NCBI GenBank assembly: GCA_028701335.1
Contig: JAQVQY010000009.1
Location: 1 to 39,453 of the forward strand
From: Eubacteriales bacterium
GTDB lineage: Bacteria > Bacillota > Clostridia > Christensenellales > Aristaeellaceae
Direction of reading: 5' to 3'
DNA length: 39,453 nt
The notes below the pieces were generated by a model. That model ran no database searches, had not been told where the DNA came from, and worked only from the letters and a program-made list of their open reading frames with translations. The position numbers and the translations under genes are program-made. This document shows, in pieces, positions 1 through 7,823 of the stretch (position 1 is its first letter; every line of letters starts with the position of its first letter).

Positions 1-1291
1 CGCTCGGATTGTAGGGCATGAGGATCTTGATCGGGAAGGTTGCGCCCGCTTCCGTGAGTTCCTTTACGGCAGCTTCCTTATAGGAAAGGGCGGTTTCCTC
101 GTTGAAGGTATCCGTGCCCAGCGCGGTGATCTCCGCCAGGGCGCCCATCTGCGTGTAGTCCAGGCCATCGATGGACACGAACTCCGGGGGCGTGATCGTG
201 TTGAAGATGATCGATTCCGGCTGATCCGGTTCAATGCACATCATGGCCTTGACGCGGTCCAGGCCATAGTAAATCGACTGACGGAAGTTCTCGTTGTTCA
301 CAGCGATCTTCCAGTTCTCCGGCTCATAGGCTGCGTCAAACTCCGGCTTGAAGTTCAGCGCGTAGAAGTAGGAGTAGAAGCCACTCTGGCGCACAGGCCG
401 TATAAGATCGGCCGTCTCAGGATTGGAGAGCCACTCATTGGCAATTGCGCTGTCAATGGAAGCTTCGTCAATTTCGCCGCGCTGGTAAAGCTCAGGCGAT
501 AGCGTGGTCGCTTCCTTGTTGTAGAGCTGCTCGATGGTTTCAATCAGCACATTGCCCGCATCCCAGTTGGCGGCGTTCTTGGTGTAAATGCGCTTTTCCT
601 GGGGCTTGAACTCAGAGAGGACATACGCGCCGTTATAGAGGATCGTGTCGTTGCCGGTGGCCAGGCCAAAGCCCGCGCCTTTCTCCTCCAGGAACTGGCG
701 GTTGACCGGCATAAAGCAGACGTAGGTGGTCATGGAAAGGAAATAGGGGATAGGCGAGTTCAGGCGATATTCCAGGGTATAGTCATCCAATGCTTTGATG
801 CCCACAGTCTCCCAGGGCATCACCGGAGCCGGTTCCTCCCCTTCCTCGGGGGCGGCGGTACCCTGATAGTAAGCTTCGGCGCCTTCCACCACACTGTAAA
901 TGATGTCCGCGGTGGAAGAAGCGTTGGCGGCATTGAGGATATATTCAGCGGCCGCCACAAAGTCATCTGCCTTTACTTCGGCGTAAGGCTCTCCCGCGCC
1001 GTTCACCCACTGGGCGCCCCTGCGCAGGTGAAAAGTCCAGGTTAGGCCGTCTTCGCTGACCTCCCAGCTTTCAGCCAATGAGGGCTGCACCTGGCCTAGC
1101 CTGTCATATTCCACCAGGGTATCAATGACATTGGCGGCAACAGCGAACTCGTTGGTGGTGGCTGTGGTGAGGTAGTTGAGGGTGGTTACCTCACCGGAGT
1201 ACAGGGTGGTGTAGGTCGCGTCCTGTGCCTGGGCGGATGCCAGGGACAGGATCAAGAGCAGGGCGAGGAGCAAGGCGAGTGTGCGTTTCAT
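1..1291 (-). CDS. ABC transporter substrate-binding protein, peptide/nickel family 5 (partial, C-terminus outside window)
   Basis: Reading the minus strand from the ATG at 1291 gives about 430 codons open to the window edge; the ORF track omits it because no stop is present. The start has an excellent ribosome site (AAAGGAGGT, about 6 bases upstream). Residues 1-21 are a signal peptide (MKRTLALLLALLLILSLASA). The segment LAESWEVSEDGLTWTFHLR near residue 70 is the hallmark of family 5 extracellular solute-binding proteins (OppA/DppA/NikA type), which capture oligopeptides, metals or other solutes for an ABC importer. No lipobox cysteine follows the signal peptide, which is unusual for a Gram-positive binding protein, so membrane anchoring is unclear. 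The transporter's permease and ATPase genes are not in the window and may lie beyond its left end. Substrate cannot be told. The family call is firm. Confidence 0.9.
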   Translation of the reverse strand, partial: MKRTLALLLALLLILSLASAQAQDATYTTLYSGEVTTLNYLTTATTNEFAVAANVIDTLVEYDRLGQVQPSLAESWEVSEDGLTWTFHLRRGAQWVNGAGEPYAEVKADDFVAAAEYILNAANASSTADIIYSVVEGAEAYYQGTAAPEEGEEPAPVMPWETVGIKALDDYTLEYRLNSPIPYFLSMTTYVCFMPVNRQFLEEKGAGFGLATGNDTILYNGAYVLSEFKPQEKRIYTKNAANWDAGNVLIETIEQLYNKEATTLSPELYQRGEIDEASIDSAIANEWLSNPETADLIRPVRQSGFYSYFYALNFKPEFDAAYEPENWKIAVNNENFRQSIYYGLDRVKAMMCIEPDQPESIIFNTITPPEFVSIDGLDYTQMGALAEITALGTDTFNEETALSYKEAAVKELTEAGATFPIKILMPYNPS

Positions 1292-1359
1292 AGGCTACCT
1301 CCTTTGTTTTCTCAGTCCCAAATGAATACCATGGATAATAGGCGTAAATAAGATGCTTA

Positions 1360-1388
1360 ATGATACCATCTATTGGAATAGTATGCAA
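1360..1388 (-). promoter_or_regulatory. Sigma-70-type promoter for the substrate-binding protein gene
   Basis: On the minus strand TTGCAT (1388-1383) and TATCAT (1365-1360) are separated by exactly 17 bases. They lie about 70 bases upstream of the start at 1291, in the divergent intergenic region. Inferred from consensus match and position only. Confidence 0.6.
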
Positions 1389-1420
1389 TTGTGGGTTTTT
1401 CAGGGGGCCTTCGTGAAGGC

Positions 1421-1448
1421 TTGAGGGGACTGGAAAATCTGCTATACT
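1421..1448 (+). promoter_or_regulatory. Putative promoter for the amidohydrolase gene
   Basis: TTGAGG (1421-1426) and TATACT (1443-1448) with a 16-base spacer point into the amidohydrolase gene. Transcription would begin near 1455, the position of the TTG at which the ORF track opens the gene. This argues that the true translation start is further downstream, or that the mRNA is leaderless. Confidence 0.45.
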
Positions 1449-1454
1449 TATGAC

Positions 1455-3107
1455 TTGCAGCAACTTGCGGGTGAGGGAGGGATATCGACAGACCTCATTA
1501 TACATAGCGGCAGTGTTCTGACAATGGAAGCGGGCACCCCAAAGGCGGAGGCTGTCGCAGTCAGGGATAAGAAAATCGCGGCGGTGGGCGTCAACGCGGG
1601 GATTTTAGCGCTGCGAAAAAGGCACACCCAGGTCATTGACGCCGGAGGCAGATCAATCCTCCCTGGCTTTAACGACAGCCATCTTCATCTCTATGGCTAT
1701 GCCCTGAACAAGGGGACGGTGGATTTGGATGATCTGACAAGCATTGGCGGCCTTCAGGAAAAGCTGATTGCGCATATCAAGGTCATTCACCCGCTTAATG
1801 GGACCTGGATCACAGGCCGTGGCTGGGATCAGACCGGGTTTCGGGAAGGCCGGATGCCTGATCGCCATGATTTGGATCGGGTTTCCGCTGACTATCCCAT
1901 CGCGCTCAAGCGTAAATGTGGGCATATCAGCGTCCTGAACACACGCGCTTTTCGGGAAGCCGGGATTTTTGAACATCCTCCGAAAGTCCCGGGCGGGATG
2001 ATTGAATTGGGCGGGGATGGAAAGCCAACAGGAATTTTGAAGGAAAACGCCATGGATTTGGCGCGGCCGCCCGCTGGTGATTTAACATCAAGCGGGGCCA
2101 AACGGCTCATCTCCCTGGCTGCAAGTGACTTCGTGAAAGCGGGGCTTACCTCGGTCCAGACGGACGACCTGGGGGCCTTTGGCGGGGAAGCGGAGGGGCT
2201 GTTCAAGGCCTATAGGGAGTTGGCTGATAAGGGAAAACTGCCTCTGCGGGTCAACGAGCAGATGCTGGTCACATCACCGGAAAAATTGAGAAGCCTCATC
2301 GCCATGGGATATACAACCGGCTTTGGTGATGACCGCTTTCGGATAGGCCCTCTTAAGATATTGGCTGACGGATCCCTGGGCGGCCGTTCCGCCTGGCTCA
2401 GGGCCCCATATGCGGATGACCCCGGTAACCGGGGTATTGCCCTGCATGCCAGAGAGCAATTACAGGAGTTGGTTGTCGCCGCCCATCAGGCGGGGATGCA
2501 GGTGGCCGCCCACGCCATTGGGGATAGGGCGATTGATGCCGTGCTGGAGGTATTCCGGGAAGCGCAGGCGGCGTATCCGGATGCCGACCCGCGTTTCCGC
2601 ATCATCCACGCCTCCCTGTCCACGCCGGACTTGCTGGATCGGATGAAGTCCCAGGGAGTATCGGCTGATGTTCAGCCGGGTTTTATTCCCTCCGACCTGC
2701 CGTTTATTGAAGGCCGGCTTGGTACCCAAAGGGCGAGCCTGGCCTATTGCTTCAAGGATTTTCTGCGCCGGGGAATTCACATAGCCGGAAGCTCGGACTG
2801 CCCGGTGGAGGACTATCGGCCCCTCATGGGCATCTATCATGCAGTCACCCGACGGGGGCATGATGGGCAGCCGCTGGATGGGTGGCTTCCCGGCCAGAAG
2901 CTGTCGCTGCATGAGGCCATTTACGCCTATACCATGGGCTCCGCCTATAACGCTTTTGAGGAGGGAATCAAGGGGTCCATCCGTACAGGCAAGCTGGCGG
3001 ACCTGGTGATTCTTTCTGAGGACATTGAGGAGATACCTGCCGATGAAATCAGGAAGCTGAAGGTTGAGAGGACCATCATGGGCGGAGAGACGGTGTACGC
3101 CTCATAA
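1455..3107 (+). CDS. YtcJ-like metal-dependent amidohydrolase (amidohydrolase family 3)
   Basis: The product belongs to the amidohydrolase superfamily subgroup that includes Bacillus YtcJ; these proteins bind divalent metal and hydrolyse amide-type bonds, mostly of unknown substrate. Visible signatures are the metal-binding HxH in DSHLHLYG (about residues 73-80), KILADGSLGGRSAWL in the middle, the histidine motifs AAHAIGDRAID and IIHASLS, and the metal aspartate region SSDCPVEDYRPLMG near the C-terminus. At about 550 residues it is full length for the family, and with no signal peptide it is probably cytoplasmic. The start is uncertain. The TTG at 1455 has no ribosome site, while a good one (GAGGGAGGG, 1473-1481) lies inside the track ORF with no ATG/GTG/TTG in frame at a sensible distance behind it. 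It is followed by gnd after 54 bases. Family firm, substrate unknown. Confidence 0.85.
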   Translation: MQQLAGEGGISTDLIIHSGSVLTMEAGTPKAEAVAVRDKKIAAVGVNAGILALRKRHTQVIDAGGRSILPGFNDSHLHLYGYALNKGTVDLDDLTSIGGLQEKLIAHIKVIHPLNGTWITGRGWDQTGFREGRMPDRHDLDRVSADYPIALKRKCGHISVLNTRAFREAGIFEHPPKVPGGMIELGGDGKPTGILKENAMDLARPPAGDLTSSGAKRLISLAASDFVKAGLTSVQTDDLGAFGGEAEGLFKAYRELADKGKLPLRVNEQMLVTSPEKLRSLIAMGYTTGFGDDRFRIGPLKILADGSLGGRSAWLRAPYADDPGNRGIALHAREQLQELVVAAHQAGMQVAAHAIGDRAIDAVLEVFREAQAAYPDADPRFRIIHASLSTPDLLDRMKSQGVSADVQPGFIPSDLPFIEGRLGTQRASLAYCFKDFLRRGIHIAGSSDCPVEDYRPLMGIYHAVTRRGHDGQPLDGWLPGQKLSLHEAIYAYTMGSAYNAFEEGIKGSIRTGKLADLVILSEDIEEIPADEIRKLKVERTIMGGETVYAS

Positions 3108-3161
3108 ATCGCGCGCTGTCGCTGGGTACAATGATGATAACGCAACGGGAAGGAGAACAGC

Positions 3162-4610
3162 ATGATTAAAGCGGACATTGGGCTGGTGGGGCTGGCGGTG
3201 ATGGGCGAAAACCTGGTGATGAACATGGAGAGCAAAGGCTTTTCCGTGGCGGTATTTAACCGCACCACCAGCAAGGTGAAGGAGTTTGTGGAGGGCAGGG
3301 GCAGGGGCAGGAACATCATCGGCGTTTCCTGCCTCAAAGAGCTGGTGGATGCCCTGGAAAAGCCCCGCAAGGTGATGCTGATGGTGAAGGCGGGGAAGCC
3401 AGTGGATGATTTCATTGCGCAGCTGGTGCCCCTTCTTGAGGCGGGGGACATCATTCTGGACGGGGGGAACAGCCACTTTACAGACACCGCCCGAAGGCTT
3501 GAATATGTGGAAAGCCATGGCCTGCACTATATTGGCGTTGGGGTTTCCGGGGGCGAGGAAGGCGCGTTGACAGGGCCCAGCCTGATGCCGGGCGGATCTC
3601 CGGCCGCCTGGCCGGTGGTTAAGCCTATCCTGCAGGCTATCGCCGCCCAGGTGGACGGGCAGCCCTGCTGCGACTGGGTAGGTGAGGGCGGGGCGGGGCA
3701 TTTTGTCAAAATGGTGCACAATGGTATTGAGTATGGCGACATGCAGCTGATTGCGGAGGCATACCTGCTTTTACGTGACCTGCTTGGCATGGCGCCTGAT
3801 AAGATGGCTGGAGTGTTCGCGGAGTGGAATAAGGGAGAGCTGGACAGCTATCTGATCGAGATTACCTCCGATATCCTGGCCATGAAGGATGAGGACGGCC
3901 GTCCCCTGATTGACAAAATCCTCGACACGGCTGGTCAGAAGGGCACCGGCAAGTGGACGGCCGCTACGGCGCTGGATGAGGGAGTTCCCCTCACATTGAT
4001 TGCAGAAGCCGTATTCGCCCGCTACCTCTCCGCAGACAAGGAAAGCCGGATGCGGGCAGCCGTGGTGCTGGCCGGGCAAAAACCAAGTTTTACAGGCGAC
4101 AAGAAAGCCTTCGCTGGACGCATCCGCCAGGCGCTGTACGCCAGTAAAATCGTATCATACACCCAGGGCTATTTGCTGATGGCGGAGGCCGCCAAGACCT
4201 ATGGATGGCACCTGAACTTTGGCGGTATCGCCATGATGTGGCGCGGAGGCTGCATTATCCGCAGCGCCTTCCTGGGAAAAATCAAGGAAGCCTATGAGGA
4301 TGATCCAGCCCTTGGCAACCTGTTGCTGGCGCCCTACTTCACCAAGGCCACAGCCGGCGCATTGCCCGCCTGGCGCGAGGTGGCGGCCACCGCTCTACAG
4401 GAAGGCATCCCGCTGCCGGCGATGACCAGCGCTCTTAGTTACTATGACGGGCTGCGCTCGGGGCGCGGCGGGGCCAATCTGCTCCAGGCCCAGCGTGATT
4501 ATTTCGGTGCCCACACCTATGAGCGGGTGGATAGGGAACGCGGGCATTTCTTCCACACCAACTGGACGGGAAAGGGTGGGGATACAGCCGCCGGAACCTA
4601 TAACGCCTGA
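3162..4610 (+). CDS. gnd: 6-phosphogluconate dehydrogenase, decarboxylating (oxidative pentose phosphate pathway)
   Basis: Oxidises and decarboxylates 6-phosphogluconate to ribulose 5-phosphate with NADP+ (or NAD+) in the cytoplasm. The N-terminal Rossmann motif GLVGLAVMGENL (residues 8-19) is followed by VFNRTTSK, which lies where cofactor phosphate is recognised. Substrate and catalytic segments are present: GGNSHF (about 101-106), GVSGGEEGA (about 128-135) and HFVKMVHNGIEYGDMQ, with the likely catalytic Lys183 and Glu190. The C-terminal all-helical dimer domain ends in the usual HFFHTNWTG tail. Its 482 residues equal the long-chain dimeric form. The ATG follows AAGGAGA. A strong terminator lies 14 bases after the stop. 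The role in bulk pentose-phosphate metabolism is well established for the family. Confidence 0.97.
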   Translation: MIKADIGLVGLAVMGENLVMNMESKGFSVAVFNRTTSKVKEFVEGRGRGRNIIGVSCLKELVDALEKPRKVMLMVKAGKPVDDFIAQLVPLLEAGDIILDGGNSHFTDTARRLEYVESHGLHYIGVGVSGGEEGALTGPSLMPGGSPAAWPVVKPILQAIAAQVDGQPCCDWVGEGGAGHFVKMVHNGIEYGDMQLIAEAYLLLRDLLGMAPDKMAGVFAEWNKGELDSYLIEITSDILAMKDEDGRPLIDKILDTAGQKGTGKWTAATALDEGVPLTLIAEAVFARYLSADKESRMRAAVVLAGQKPSFTGDKKAFAGRIRQALYASKIVSYTQGYLLMAEAAKTYGWHLNFGGIAMMWRGGCIIRSAFLGKIKEAYEDDPALGNLLLAPYFTKATAGALPAWREVAATALQEGIPLPAMTSALSYYDGLRSGRGGANLLQAQRDYFGAHTYERVDRERGHFFHTNWTGKGGDTAAGTYNA

Positions 4611-4624
4611 ACGTCTTTCTCCAG

Positions 4625-4662
4625 AAAAAGCCTCCCCGGGACTTGGCACGGGGAGGCTTTTT
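4625..4662. terminator. Bidirectional intrinsic terminator between gnd and the convergent secreted-protein gene
   Basis: A 14-base perfect inverted repeat (AAAAAGCCTCCCCG at 4625-4638 with CGGGGAGGCTTTTT at 4649-4662) has a 10-base loop. The A-run and T-run at its edges make it work on both strands, ending gnd from the left and the 4682-6789 unit from the right. Confidence 0.92.
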
Positions 4663-4681
4663 ATTGGACTTGGGCCAGCTG

Positions 4682-5641
4682 TCAGATGAAAGGTGATGCT
4701 GCTGCCAATAGCGTTTCAGGGGAAGCGTCTGTGACCACCGCGACAGCGTGGTTGACGCCCGCCTGGTGGTCAAACCAGGTGATCAGGCCCTCTCCGCCGG
4801 GTTCGTAGCTAAGGATTGTTTCGAAGGGTCCAAGCGCGGCGATCTCCCACTTGGGCCATGGATGGTAGACCTCTGATATATCGAAGGCTTCATCGCCTTC
4901 ACGTGCCCAAAAGACCTGCTGCCTTCCCTCCAGTTCATAGCGGACTGCGGCGAGGGGATCGTCACCGTTGGTGCGGTAGAGGTAATACCTTGGGTTTTCA
5001 GCGCCCTGCGGTTCTTCAAGGGCGAAACCAAGGGCCTTGGCCAGAGCAACGGAATCGGTTTTCTCAGCCCAGGCCAGGCCGGGGAGCACGATGCCCTCCA
5101 GCCCCTCGCCGGGGATTTCCGGAGGTTCCTCATACTGATATTCCGCCATGCTGTTGGCCAGCGTCATCAGCTTTTCAAGCGTCGCGCCTTCATCAATAGA
5201 AACGGAGTAGGTCGAGCTCTGCAGGACATCGTACCACTGGGCAACGCCTGGCCCGCCGTCCACAAACATCACGCGCCCATGGAAAACGCCGATGCGCATC
5301 CCCCGGTCAAAGGTCCATTCGTGGTACATGCCGGAGAAATCCTCAAGCTCGTCCGTAAGGGCCCCGCGGAGCAAACAGCGCGTCCCCTGGTAATCGAACA
5401 TCGCCTGGGCGATGACCCTGCCTTTAGGATCGCCCTGAAGGGCGTCGATGTAGCTGTAATCGGCTTCTTCCACACCGTCAGGCAGCGGGGGCAGGGAGAA
5501 GAATTCGCCTGCGGCCTCCTCAGCTTCTCTCCGGGTGGCCTCATGGATGGGGTTGGGCAGGCCGGTCATCTCCGCCAGGGCGCCGGGCGCCTGCAGCGAC
5601 ACCATCAAGGCCAGGATAAGCAGAATGCGCAGGATTTTCAT
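4682..5641 (-). CDS. Secreted protein of unknown function with two tandem copies of a repeated domain
   Basis: I do not recognise a named function. A signal peptide (residues 1-23, ending GALA) indicates export. The first half carries LPNPIHEATRREAEEAAG, then DYSYID, then a block around DFSGMYHEW. The second half (from about residue 190) repeats the pattern: a VALAKALGFALEEP-type helix, a YYLYR strand and DISEVYHPW. The single-domain protein at 17395-17889 has the same order (LPNPVREVTREEV, VDYSLIE, DISGMYQDW), so the three segments are homologous by eye. The gene lies 35 bases behind the SH3b gene on the same strand with its own ribosome site (GGAGGT) and probably shares its transcript, ending at the 4625-4662 terminator. 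Likely an extracytoplasmic or wall-associated protein; no catalytic motif is apparent. Confidence 0.7.
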   Translation of the reverse strand: MKILRILLILALMVSLQAPGALAEMTGLPNPIHEATRREAEEAAGEFFSLPPLPDGVEEADYSYIDALQGDPKGRVIAQAMFDYQGTRCLLRGALTDELEDFSGMYHEWTFDRGMRIGVFHGRVMFVDGGPGVAQWYDVLQSSTYSVSIDEGATLEKLMTLANSMAEYQYEEPPEIPGEGLEGIVLPGLAWAEKTDSVALAKALGFALEEPQGAENPRYYLYRTNGDDPLAAVRYELEGRQQVFWAREGDEAFDISEVYHPWPKWEIAALGPFETILSYEPGGEGLITWFDHQAGVNHAVAVVTDASPETLLAAASPFI

Positions 5642-5676
5642 AGGATTACCTCCATATTTGGCGAACGCGCGCCGAA

Positions 5677-6789
5677 TCAGTTCATTTCAAAGGCAACCAT
5701 GCCGGCGACGATGTAAGCTGTTTTGCCGTTCTGCAGCTGAATTTCATACCAGCTTGTCTTTGGGATAGAAACCACATTATAGACTTCACCCGGATTGACC
5801 TTGCCCACGATGGCGGCGTCCATGGAGGGCTGCGCCCGCAGGTTAGCCTGCCGCTTATGGGTGACGGTCACCTTGCCCAGGAATTGATGGAAGGAGTTAT
5901 AAAGCCGGTAAACCGCCTGGATGGCTTCCGCGCGAGTGAAGGGATTGTTGGGGAGGAACTCATGGTCCGCGTCAAGGGTCATGACCGGCTTTCCGGAGAC
6001 AGCGTCCACGTTGTCAATGATGGTCAGCACCATATCAAGCATCGGCAGCGCGCGCCAGTCGCCCACCAGATTGCTGGATATCCCCGCGTGTTCCTGGCAG
6101 AGCGCAATGGTGGCGCTGTCAGCGACAAAGGGGTCGTTGGAGTGATTGAAGGAGGGGTCGCTCTCACCCATGTCAATCAGCGCGCCATACATCTCAGCGG
6201 CTGCCACGCCGCGCAGGACGATGTTGAAATCAAAGCCGGCATTTGCCGCCTGGTATTCGGCAAGTGACAGGTATACATGGCCGCGGGTTGCCGAGGGATT
6301 CTTGTTCTTCAGTCGGATGGCGTTGGTGAGCAGCTGGTCCAGCTCCTGCCATGTGATGTTGCCCTCAGAGATCATTCCCTTGGGCACCAGGCCCAGGGCT
6401 TTGGCCGCGGCGATTTCCATGGCAGTCTGTTCTTCAGGGGAGGGCGCTTTGGTTGGGGTGGGCTTGACCGTGGGCTTGGGTGTGGGGGTGACATGGGGCT
6501 TTGGCTTTTTGTCACTCAGGAATTCGGTTTTCACATAACCGTTGTACATGCCGTACTGCACATGGTACCAAACCATGCCGAGGAAGTCAGAATACACCTG
6601 CACTTCGGCGGCGTAGGGAATTTTGGCGATGACCTTTGCGTTGGCATCGGGTTGCTCACGCAGGTTCAGCGTCTTTCCGTTGGCGGTTTTGACATACATG
6701 GTGGAGGAAGGGACATTGATGGAAGCGGTGGCAGGCAGAAGGGAAGCCAACAGGATCAGGACAGTCAGGAGGCTGAGGATTTTTTTCAT
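5677..6789 (-). CDS. Secreted SH3b-domain protein, copy 1 (SH3b - Pro/Thr/Lys linker - SLH-like helical region - SH3b)
   Basis: A signal peptide (residues 1-22, ATA) precedes an N-terminal bacterial SH3 domain (about 28-92, with TLNLREQPDANAKVIAKIP and YNGYVKTEFL). A Pro/Thr/Lys-rich linker (about 95-120) follows, then a helical region with S-layer-homology-like stretches (ALGLVPKGMISEGNITWQEL; FTRAEAIQAVYRLYNS). A second SH3b closes the protein (about 305-370, QANLRAQPSMDAAIVGKV). SH3b domains usually bind peptidoglycan or other wall polymers, so an extracellular wall-associated role is inferred. No hydrolase domain is present. The paralogue at 13158-14288 matches it in length and architecture, with well over half of residues identical by eye. 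The start has AAGGAAGA upstream and a near-consensus promoter; the tandem-domain gene follows in the same unit. Confidence 0.78.
   Translation of the reverse strand: MKKILSLLTVLILLASLLPATASINVPSSTMYVKTANGKTLNLREQPDANAKVIAKIPYAAEVQVYSDFLGMVWYHVQYGMYNGYVKTEFLSDKKPKPHVTPTPKPTVKPTPTKAPSPEEQTAMEIAAAKALGLVPKGMISEGNITWQELDQLLTNAIRLKNKNPSATRGHVYLSLAEYQAANAGFDFNIVLRGVAAAEMYGALIDMGESDPSFNHSNDPFVADSATIALCQEHAGISSNLVGDWRALPMLDMVLTIIDNVDAVSGKPVMTLDADHEFLPNNPFTRAEAIQAVYRLYNSFHQFLGKVTVTHKRQANLRAQPSMDAAIVGKVNPGEVYNVVSIPKTSWYEIQLQNGKTAYIVAGMVAFEMN
6472..6498 (+). repeat. G-run repeat with quadruplex potential in the linker-coding region of SH3b copy 1
   Basis: Four runs of at least three G (6472-74, 6478-80, 6484-88, 6495-98) with loops of 3, 3 and 6 bases fit the standard G-quadruplex pattern on the plus strand. 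The plus strand is the template strand of the SH3b gene. The runs come from codons for the PTPKP linker repeats. Confidence 0.5.
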
Positions 6790-6872
6790 GGTTCACTCTT
6801 CCTTTCACATTTTGCGCGTATCACTCTTTGGTACGCGGCGGGTATCGGATTTTTAGGCCGTAAATTGCTTAT

Positions 6873-6901
6873 GTTATAGACTAAATTCGCCCCGGTGTCA
6901 A
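6873..6901 (-). promoter_or_regulatory. Sigma-70 promoter for the SH3b copy 1 unit
   Basis: On the minus strand TTGACA (6901-6896) and TATAAC (6878-6873) have a 17-base spacer, nearly perfect consensus, about 85 bases upstream of the start at 6789. The -35 box sits in the loop of the 6888-6912 inverted repeat. Confidence 0.8.
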
Positions 6902-6912
6902 TTGCCGGGGCG
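6888..6912 (-). terminator. GC-rich inverted repeat overlapping the -35 box: weak terminator or operator
   Basis: CGCCCCGG (6888-6895) and CCGGGGCG (6905-6912) are perfect 8-base arms around a 9-base loop, about 40 bases behind the stop of the dehydrogenase gene. On the minus strand it is followed only by AATTTAGT, so the U-tract is poor. It may end the 6950-11664 operon, act as an operator for the promoter it overlaps, or both. Confidence 0.45.
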
Positions 6913-6949
6913 AGCTTTCGCAAGGCCTTCAAAAAAATACAACTGAGCC

Positions 6950-7807
6950 CTAAATGGTCAGCTTCCCGCCGCGGCGTACGCGCGCGACGTTAATGAAGTA
7001 ATCGTCCAACCCCTCTTCCATTGATGGGTCAAAGCAATGCGGGGCACCTTCTTCGTCCCCCTTGTCGCCCAGAATCAGCCGCTGGTTCTTCGCCACGCCT
7101 TTTAATATCTTGCGGGCGGACTCCTGGGCGGTCTGGGCGCCCTCAGGCGGGCCTACCTCTCCCCATATCGCCGTGAGGGTTGTGCCGGGTGTGGCGGAGT
7201 TGAACTTGATGTTCTCGTCCCAGTACTCATATCGCAGGGTCAGCGTCAGCATATTCAGCGCCGCCTTGGTGGCTGCGTACATGGTTTGATAGGCCATGGG
7301 AGACCAGGCGATGCCGGAGATGATGTTGACCACCTGCCCGCCGCCCTGGGGTGTCATCACCTTGATGGCGGCGCGGCTGCCGTAGAGAGCGCCATAGAAA
7401 TTGATGGCGAAAGCTTTTTCCCAGTCGTCATTGGTCTGCACCCGCAGTTTCAGTTTTTCCGAGAGGTTTTTGTCTGATGCTATTGGCGTGAACATACCGG
7501 AGAGGCCCAGGCCGGCATTGTTGACCAGCAGGTCAAAGCGGCCATCCAATAATGCCACCGCCTCACCGATCATGCGCCGCACCTCCGCCTCTTTGGTGAC
7601 ATCGCAGCGAATGCCCTTGACCTGGCCCGGATACTGGCGCTCCAGCCGCTTTTCGTGTGTACGCAGGTTTTCGTCGTTGATGTCAGCCAGCACCACCTTG
7701 CCCGCGCCCTGGGCCAAGAGCTCTTCGCACAGCGCCAGGCCGATGCCTGAGGCCGCGCCCGTTACCACGGCGTTTTTGCCCAGGAAGTATCCCTTGTTGT
7801 TGTCCAC
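6950..7807 (-). CDS. Short-chain dehydrogenase/reductase (SDR), last gene of the flavoenzyme operon
   Basis: A classical Rossmann NAD(P)-dependent oxidoreductase. The cofactor motif TGAASGIG is at about residues 16-23. NNAG is at about 96-99. The catalytic Ser (about 164, NIISG) and Tyr-Lys (YAATK, about 177-181) are intact, so it should be active on an alcohol/ketone pair. An acidic residue at the end of the second strand (LADIND) suggests NAD(H) preference. The track opens at ATG 7831, which overlaps the preceding stop by 8 bases but lacks a ribosome site. A perfect AGGAGG lies just inside, 8 bases before an in-frame GTG at 7807, which I prefer (285 residues). The operon context suggests a keto or hydroxy step on the same substrate as the flavoenzyme. 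Substrate unknown. Confidence 0.88.
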   Translation of the reverse strand: MDNNKGYFLGKNAVVTGAASGIGLALCEELLAQGAGKVVLADINDENLRTHEKRLERQYPGQVKGIRCDVTKEAEVRRMIGEAVALLDGRFDLLVNNAGLGLSGMFTPIASDKNLSEKLKLRVQTNDDWEKAFAINFYGALYGSRAAIKVMTPQGGGQVVNIISGIAWSPMAYQTMYAATKAALNMLTLTLRYEYWDENIKFNSATPGTTLTAIWGEVGPPEGAQTAQESARKILKGVAKNQRLILGDKGDEEGAPHCFDPSMEEGLDDYFINVARVRRGGKLTI

Positions 7808-7823
7808 CGCTTTATCCTCCTGT

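Noticed and set aside
3104-3132. Separate promoter for gnd with TACAAT at 3127-3132
   Set aside because: No acceptable -35 element 16-18 bases upstream; gnd may be read from the upstream promoter.
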